In this document: positions 53,301 through 56,745 of the stretch, one piece after another | Position numbering within the stretch: the stretch's first letter is position 1 | Layout of the letters: every line of letters begins with the position of its first letter | Source of the DNA: Heyndrickxia coagulans DSM 1 = ATCC 7050 | GTDB lineage: Bacteria; Bacillota; Bacilli; Bacillales; Bacillaceae_C | NCBI RefSeq assembly: GCF_000290615.1 | Contig: NZ_ALAS01000152.1 | Span: 1 to 56,745 of the forward strand | Length of the DNA stretch: 56,745 nucleotides | Reading direction: 5' to 3' | Position numbers and translations under genes: made by a program | The notes under the pieces: model-generated | What the model was told of the DNA's origin: nothing | The model's input: only the letters and a program-made list of their open reading frames with translations | Database searches by the model: none

Positions 53301-53554
53301 GCGCCGATACCGTTGTGCTGTACGATTTGTGGTGGAACCCGGCTGTGGAAGAACAGGCGGCCGGCCGCGCCCACCGCATCGGCCAGAAAAACGTCGTCCA
53401 GGTCATCCGCCTGATCGCCCGCGGCACCATTGAGGAAAAAATATACGAACTCCAGCAGAAAAAGAAAGAACTGATCGAAAAAGTCATCCAGCCGGGCGAA
53501 ACCATGCTGAACAGCCTGAATGAAGAGGAAATTAAAGAACTGCTGGGCATGTAA
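50309..53554 (+). CDS. SWIM zinc finger + SNF2-family helicase
   Basis: A 1081-residue SWI2/SNF2 ATPase. A SWIM zinc finger (CxC...CxH, '[21 protein letters not shown]') lies near residue 70. A long family-specific middle region follows, then the motor (~630-1075): '[12 protein letters not shown]', '[12 protein letters not shown]', '[11 protein letters not shown]', '[11 protein letters not shown]', '[25 protein letters not shown]' and '[11 protein letters not shown]'. It should move along DNA or displace proteins such as RNA polymerase. The TTG at 50309 has AGGAT about 9 bases upstream; an internal ATG at residue 14 is the alternative. Confidence 0.88.
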   Translation: [1081 protein letters not shown]

Positions 53555-53621
53555 AGGGAATGTGGCGGCATCGGCATTGCCCCCCTTTTTTACGGCCCGG
53601 GTGGAGGCAGGTATGTAAGGA

Positions 53622-53656
53622 AAACCCCCGCAGCTGTTTGGCTGCGGGGATTTTGG
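53622..53656 (+). terminator. terminator of the SNF2 helicase gene
   Basis: CCCCGCAGC / GCTGCGGGG with TGTTTG loop, followed by ATTTTGG. Confidence 0.75.
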
Positions 53657-53743
53657 GATGAGAGTAGAAGGCGAAAAAGTTCTATATTTATTCAAAAAAC
53701 AATTTCTTTATTGTTATATAATGGACATAAAAGGAGGAGATTT

Positions 53744-56167
53744 ATGGAGTCCATTGCACATATTCGTGAAAGCGACCAGAAGGTACAAACAGTTGAAGAA
53801 CATTTATTGGCAGCGAAAGATTTGGCTGAAACTTATGGCGAAAAGATTGGTGTAAAGCACATAACCGGGCTTGCTGCACTACTTCACGATTTAGGGAAAT
53901 ATACACACGCATTCCGCAATTATATTTTGGAAGCGGTAAACAACCCTGATCGCCCGCCGAAAAGAGGGAGTGTAGACCATTCTACTGCCGGAGGGAAGCT
54001 TTTGTACAGCATGTTCCATTCAGGGAAAACCAGTCCTCATAAAGCATTGTTAGCTGAAATGGTGGGCAATGCAATCATTTCTCACCATTCCTATTTGCAG
54101 GATTTTATCAGCCCGGAAATGGAACTAAAGTACTTAAATAGAGTTGAAAGTAAGGAAATTGACGAATTTGAAACGGCAAAGAAAAACTTTTTTGAAAAAG
54201 TGATGAGCCCATCAAGCTTTTCTGATTATGTGAATCAGGCCGAAATTGAATTAAAGCACTTTATTATGAAAGATGCATCAAAACCGCTTGCGCATAAGAT
54301 GATGTTTTTAACGAAATATATTTTCAGTGCGCTAATTGATGCTGACCGGACGAACACCAGATTGTTTGAGGAAAACAGACCGGAAATAGAGCATACTCCA
54401 GTTGCAAAGTTGTTTAATCAATACTATGAAAAACTGTTACTTACTTTAGACAGTTTTAAGGAAAATTCGAGCGCTAATGCCCGTATCAACCGATTAAGAT
54501 CCGGGATGTCCGAGCAATGCGATGCTTTTGCCGAGAAACCGTCCGGTATTTATACGCTTTCGATCCCGACCGGAGGAGGAAAAACTTTTGCCAGCCTGCG
54601 ATACGCATTAAAGCATGCCCAACTTTATAACAAAAAGCGTATCATTTATGTCGTGCCTTTTACGACAATTATCGAACAAAATGCTGAGGAAGTGCGGAAA
54701 GTTTTGCAGGACGATGTAAATATTCTTGAACATCATTCAAACGTCGTCGAAGATGCTGATGAGAATGATGAACAACAGGACGGAATTATGAGTGCGCAGC
54801 AACGGCTGAAATTGGCAAGGGATAATTGGGATGCTCCAATCATTTTTACCACAATGGTGCAGTTTTTAAATGTCTTTTATGCGAAGGGAAGCAGAAATAT
54901 TAGACGCCTTCATAATATGAGTGAAGCGGTGCTAATCTTTGATGAAGTGCAAAAAGTGCCGGTTCCTTGCATTTCCTTATTTAATGAAGCACTAAACTTT
55001 TTAAAAACATATTGCCATTCCAGCATTCTTCTTTGTACGGCAACCCAGCCGGCATTAAATTATGTTGAACATCAATTGCAGGTCAGCCCAAATTCGGAGA
55101 TTATCCGCGATCTGGAAAACGTATTAGACGCCTTTAAGAGAGTTGAAATTGTTGACAGGGCAACTGATGAATCATTCAACACCGAAAAGCTTGCCGGCTT
55201 TATTGAGGAAAGAATGACAGAGGTTTCCAGTGTACTGGTGATATTGAATACCAAGCGTGTTGTAAAAGAATTATATAATCATTTAAATTCTAACGATAAT
55301 ACCCATATTTTCCATTTAAGTACATCTATGTGTGCAGCCCACCGCAATCAAATTTTGGAAGAGGTAAGGCACTGCCTGAATACCGGTAAAAAAGTAATAT
55401 GTGTCAGTACCCAATTAATTGAGGCGGGTGTCGACGTGAGCTTCGATTGTGTCATCCGTTCCTTAGCCGGCCTGGATTCGATTGCACAGGCGGCCGGGCG
55501 TTGCAATCGGCACGGAGAGAAAGAGACCGGTTTTGTGTATGTGATCAACCATGAAGAAGAAAATCTAAGCAGGCTCCCGGAAATAAAAAAAGGCAAAGAG
55601 ATTTCAAAGCGAATTTTTATCGATTTAAAAAATAATCCGTCTATCCATAATGGAAATGTTCTGTCTACCCAAGCAATGGAAAAATATTTTAAAGAGTTTT
55701 ATACAGAACTTAATACCCGTTTGGATTACGATGTTCCGTCTCTTCAGAGTAATATGGTGGAAATGTTAACAGCTGACCCCAACCACTATAGTTATGCGAG
55801 GGCGTATCGCAGTAATACGAAGAAGGAATTTCCGTTGTTCTTAAGCAGCAGTTTTTATACAGCTGCAGAAAAATTCCGTGTGATAGATGATAAGACTACT
55901 TCTGTTATTGTTCCTTTTGGGAAGGGGAAAGACGTGATAGCCGAATTAAGCAGCAAAGTAACCATTGAAGATCTCGGCAAACTCATGAAAAAAGCACAGC
56001 AGTACACGATCAATCTTTACAGTCAGGAACTACAAAAGCTTGAGCAAAATGGCGGAATCATAGGTTTGTTTGACGGTAAAGTATTGGCTCTCAAGGAAGG
56101 TGCATATGATCATGAATTTGGATTGAATGTGGAGAATGACAGCGAATTGGATTTTTTGTCAATTTAA
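53744..56167 (+). CDS. cas3: CRISPR-associated helicase/nuclease Cas3 (type I-C)
   Basis: An 807-residue fused HD-nuclease/helicase. The HD site is 'GLAALLHDLGKYTHAF' (H48-D49), with 'VDHSTAGGKLL' and 'NAIISHHSYL'. The helicase shows Walker A PTGGGKT (~274-280), 'IIYVVPFTTIIEQNA', 'IFDEVQ', 'CTATQPAL' and 'STQLIEAGVDVSFDCVIRSLAGLDSIAQAAGRCNRHG'. It unwinds and degrades DNA bound by Cascade. AAGGAGGAG precedes ATG 53744. A -10 TATAAT (53717-53722) lies upstream. It is intact although the next cas gene is broken. Confidence 0.93.
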   Translation: MESIAHIRESDQKVQTVEEHLLAAKDLAETYGEKIGVKHITGLAALLHDLGKYTHAFRNYILEAVNNPDRPPKRGSVDHSTAGGKLLYSMFHSGKTSPHKALLAEMVGNAIISHHSYLQDFISPEMELKYLNRVESKEIDEFETAKKNFFEKVMSPSSFSDYVNQAEIELKHFIMKDASKPLAHKMMFLTKYIFSALIDADRTNTRLFEENRPEIEHTPVAKLFNQYYEKLLLTLDSFKENSSANARINRLRSGMSEQCDAFAEKPSGIYTLSIPTGGGKTFASLRYALKHAQLYNKKRIIYVVPFTTIIEQNAEEVRKVLQDDVNILEHHSNVVEDADENDEQQDGIMSAQQRLKLARDNWDAPIIFTTMVQFLNVFYAKGSRNIRRLHNMSEAVLIFDEVQKVPVPCISLFNEALNFLKTYCHSSILLCTATQPALNYVEHQLQVSPNSEIIRDLENVLDAFKRVEIVDRATDESFNTEKLAGFIEERMTEVSSVLVILNTKRVVKELYNHLNSNDNTHIFHLSTSMCAAHRNQILEEVRHCLNTGKKVICVSTQLIEAGVDVSFDCVIRSLAGLDSIAQAAGRCNRHGEKETGFVYVINHEEENLSRLPEIKKGKEISKRIFIDLKNNPSIHNGNVLSTQAMEKYFKEFYTELNTRLDYDVPSLQSNMVEMLTADPNHYSYARAYRSNTKKEFPLFLSSSFYTAAEKFRVIDDKTTSVIVPFGKGKDVIAELSSKVTIEDLGKLMKKAQQYTINLYSQELQKLEQNGGIIGLFDGKVLALKEGAYDHEFGLNVENDSELDFLSI

Positions 56168-56194
56168 AAACCTATCATAATAGATAGGTTTTTA
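56165..56194. terminator. bidirectional terminator after cas3
   Basis: AAAAACCTATC / GATAGGTTTTT with a 6-base loop. It can end cas3 on the plus strand. It can also end a short RNA on the minus strand that begins near the repeat-like element at 56235. Confidence 0.85.
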
Positions 56195-56209
56195 AATCAT
56201 ATAATATAT

Positions 56210-56235
56210 ATTTCAATCCGCGCTTTCACAGCGAC
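56210..56235 (-). CRISPR. solitary degenerate type I-C repeat (possible crRNA mimic)
   Basis: On the minus strand this 26-base element starts GTCGC and ends GCGGATTGAAAT, the exact ends of type I-C repeats, but its middle is shortened (CGCT / AGCG stem, usual repeat about 32 bases). It is single: no second repeat lies within the 200 bases on either side. The next 13 minus-strand bases, ATATATTATATGA, recur at 56287-56275 just upstream of the cas5c promoter. The hairpin at 56165-56194 would end such a transcript. This is the layout of the small cas-regulating RNAs (CreR/CreA-like). Confidence 0.65.
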
Positions 56236-56293
56236 TATATTATCATAACACAAAAACAGAAAGAAAGATTTTCTTCATATAATATATAATTTT

Positions 56294-56322
56294 TTGACTA
56301 GAAAAGATTCGCATTGTATACT
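56294..56322 (+). promoter_or_regulatory. sigma-A promoter of the cas5c operon
   Basis: TTGACT (56294-56299), 17-base spacer, TATACT (56317-56322). The AT-rich UP-like tract just upstream contains the 13-base match to the spacer-like sequence of the solitary repeat element. Confidence 0.8.
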
Positions 56323-56362
56323 GAATTTATCAAAAAAGCCAAAAAATGAGAGGAGGGGAAAA

Positions 56363-56716
56363 ATGAGGAATTCTATAGAATTTGAGGTATATGGCAAATA
56401 TGCTTTGTTTACTGACCCGTTGACAAAAATGGGAGGTGAAAAATTATCCTATCAAATACCTACCTACCAAGCACTAAAGGGGATAGTTGAATCGATCTAC
56501 TGGAAACCCACTATTCTAATGATAATTGATGATTTGCGTGTTATGAATCCAATCAAGATGGAGTCTAAGGGTGTTAGGCCGATTGAATATGGCGGCGGCA
56601 ATACACTGGCAAATTACACATATTTGCGTGATGTACGCTACCAGGTAAGGGCACATGTGTATGGCAAAATAAAAGTGCAGAGCTTTGCAAAGGAAAAATG
56701 CAGAGTCCTGCACTAA
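56363..56716 (+). pseudogene. cas5c: cas5c (cas5d) truncated after residue 98
   Basis: GAGGAGGGG precedes ATG 56363. Residues 1-98 follow Cas5c closely ('[37 protein letters not shown]', '[38 protein letters not shown]' split over two blocks). Homology ends abruptly at 56656. Nineteen unrelated residues and a stop follow. Full Cas5c is about 220-240 residues and, in type I-C, processes pre-crRNA. The catalytic Lys-His pair that I recall at about 116-117 in B. halodurans Cas5d would be lost. Insertion of a mobile element at 56657 is the simplest explanation. Confidence 0.8.
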
Positions 56717-56745
56717 ATTTTTGTGCATAAACAAAAAAAGACTTG
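56657..56745. other. foreign sequence joined to cas5c, probable end of a mobile element
   Basis: From 56657 the sequence no longer fits cas5c. It contains AGTGCAG / CTGCACT arms (about 56672-56713) and a directly repeated TGCAGAG. I do not recognise the terminal sequence of any particular insertion sequence or intron, and the element continues past the window. Confidence 0.45.

Noticed and set aside
56168-56293. A full CRISPR array between cas3 and cas5c
   Set aside because: Only one repeat-like element is present; no second copy or regularly spaced units exist, so it is treated as a solitary element.

Overview
The window reads as chromosomal DNA of a Bacillaceae species. Bacillus-type proteins (YjcD-like helicase, NfrA-like reductase, RelP/YwaC, NhaK, Fni, GldA), strong AGGAGG ribosome sites, an S-box riboswitch, GlnR/TnrA-type and Fnr-type boxes all fit that family. 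GC content is moderate. A Heyndrickxia/Weizmannia (Bacillus coagulans group) relative is my guess and is not proven. The left edge holds a decayed IS5-family transposase. The right edge falls inside a type I-C CRISPR-Cas operon whose cas5c is broken.

Layout. 1-10 kb: transposase remnant, a stand-alone zinc-type S14 gene (rpsN), a UvrD/PcrA-like helicase, a nucleobase permease, a five-copy 52-bp tandem repeat, an S-box (SAM-I) controlled TauE-type transporter, an amino acid permease and an NfrA-like oxidoreductase. 10-23 kb: a nitrogen-scavenging block. A regulator that fuses an AmiC-like amide sensor to a sigma-54 activator is divergent from amiE, an NCS1 permease with a Cys-rich tail, and amiF. 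The complete urease set ureABCEFGD and a nickel permease follow. The amiE promoter is a textbook -24/-12 element. GlnR/TnrA-type boxes lie in the regulator-amiE intergenic region and on the ure promoter. The modules together would turn amides and urea into ammonia under both substrate control and nitrogen control.

23-34 kb: an orphan PTS EIIC, dhaKLM (dihydroxyacetone kinase), a GntR-controlled unit (nitrilase-family hydrolase, APC permease, GabT-like aminotransferase), a relP small alarmone synthetase with a one-base frameshift, and rlmN. 34-44 kb: a sugar porter, an EIIA-Glc-like protein lacking both phosphoryl-transfer histidines, a YgbA-type Cys-rich protein, a Cof/HAD phosphatase, a hemerythrin-like protein behind an Fnr-like box at exactly -41.5, gldA, and fruR-fruA without fruK. 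44-53 kb: an NhaK-like antiporter, a small HTH protein, nanE, fni, a block of ~98-bp imperfect repeats, a DoxX protein with two perfect TGTGA-N6-TCACA boxes, a nitroreductase and a SWIM-SNF2 helicase.

53.7 kb to the end: cas3, then an intergenic region with a solitary degenerate type I-C repeat on the minus strand. The 13 bases after it are identical to a site just upstream of the -35 of the cas5c promoter, and a hairpin terminator follows. This looks like a CreR/CreA-like crRNA mimic that could target the cas promoter region. cas5c itself loses homology after residue 98, probably through a mobile-element insertion. All function calls come from reading the sequence and from remembered family features; no database search was run.
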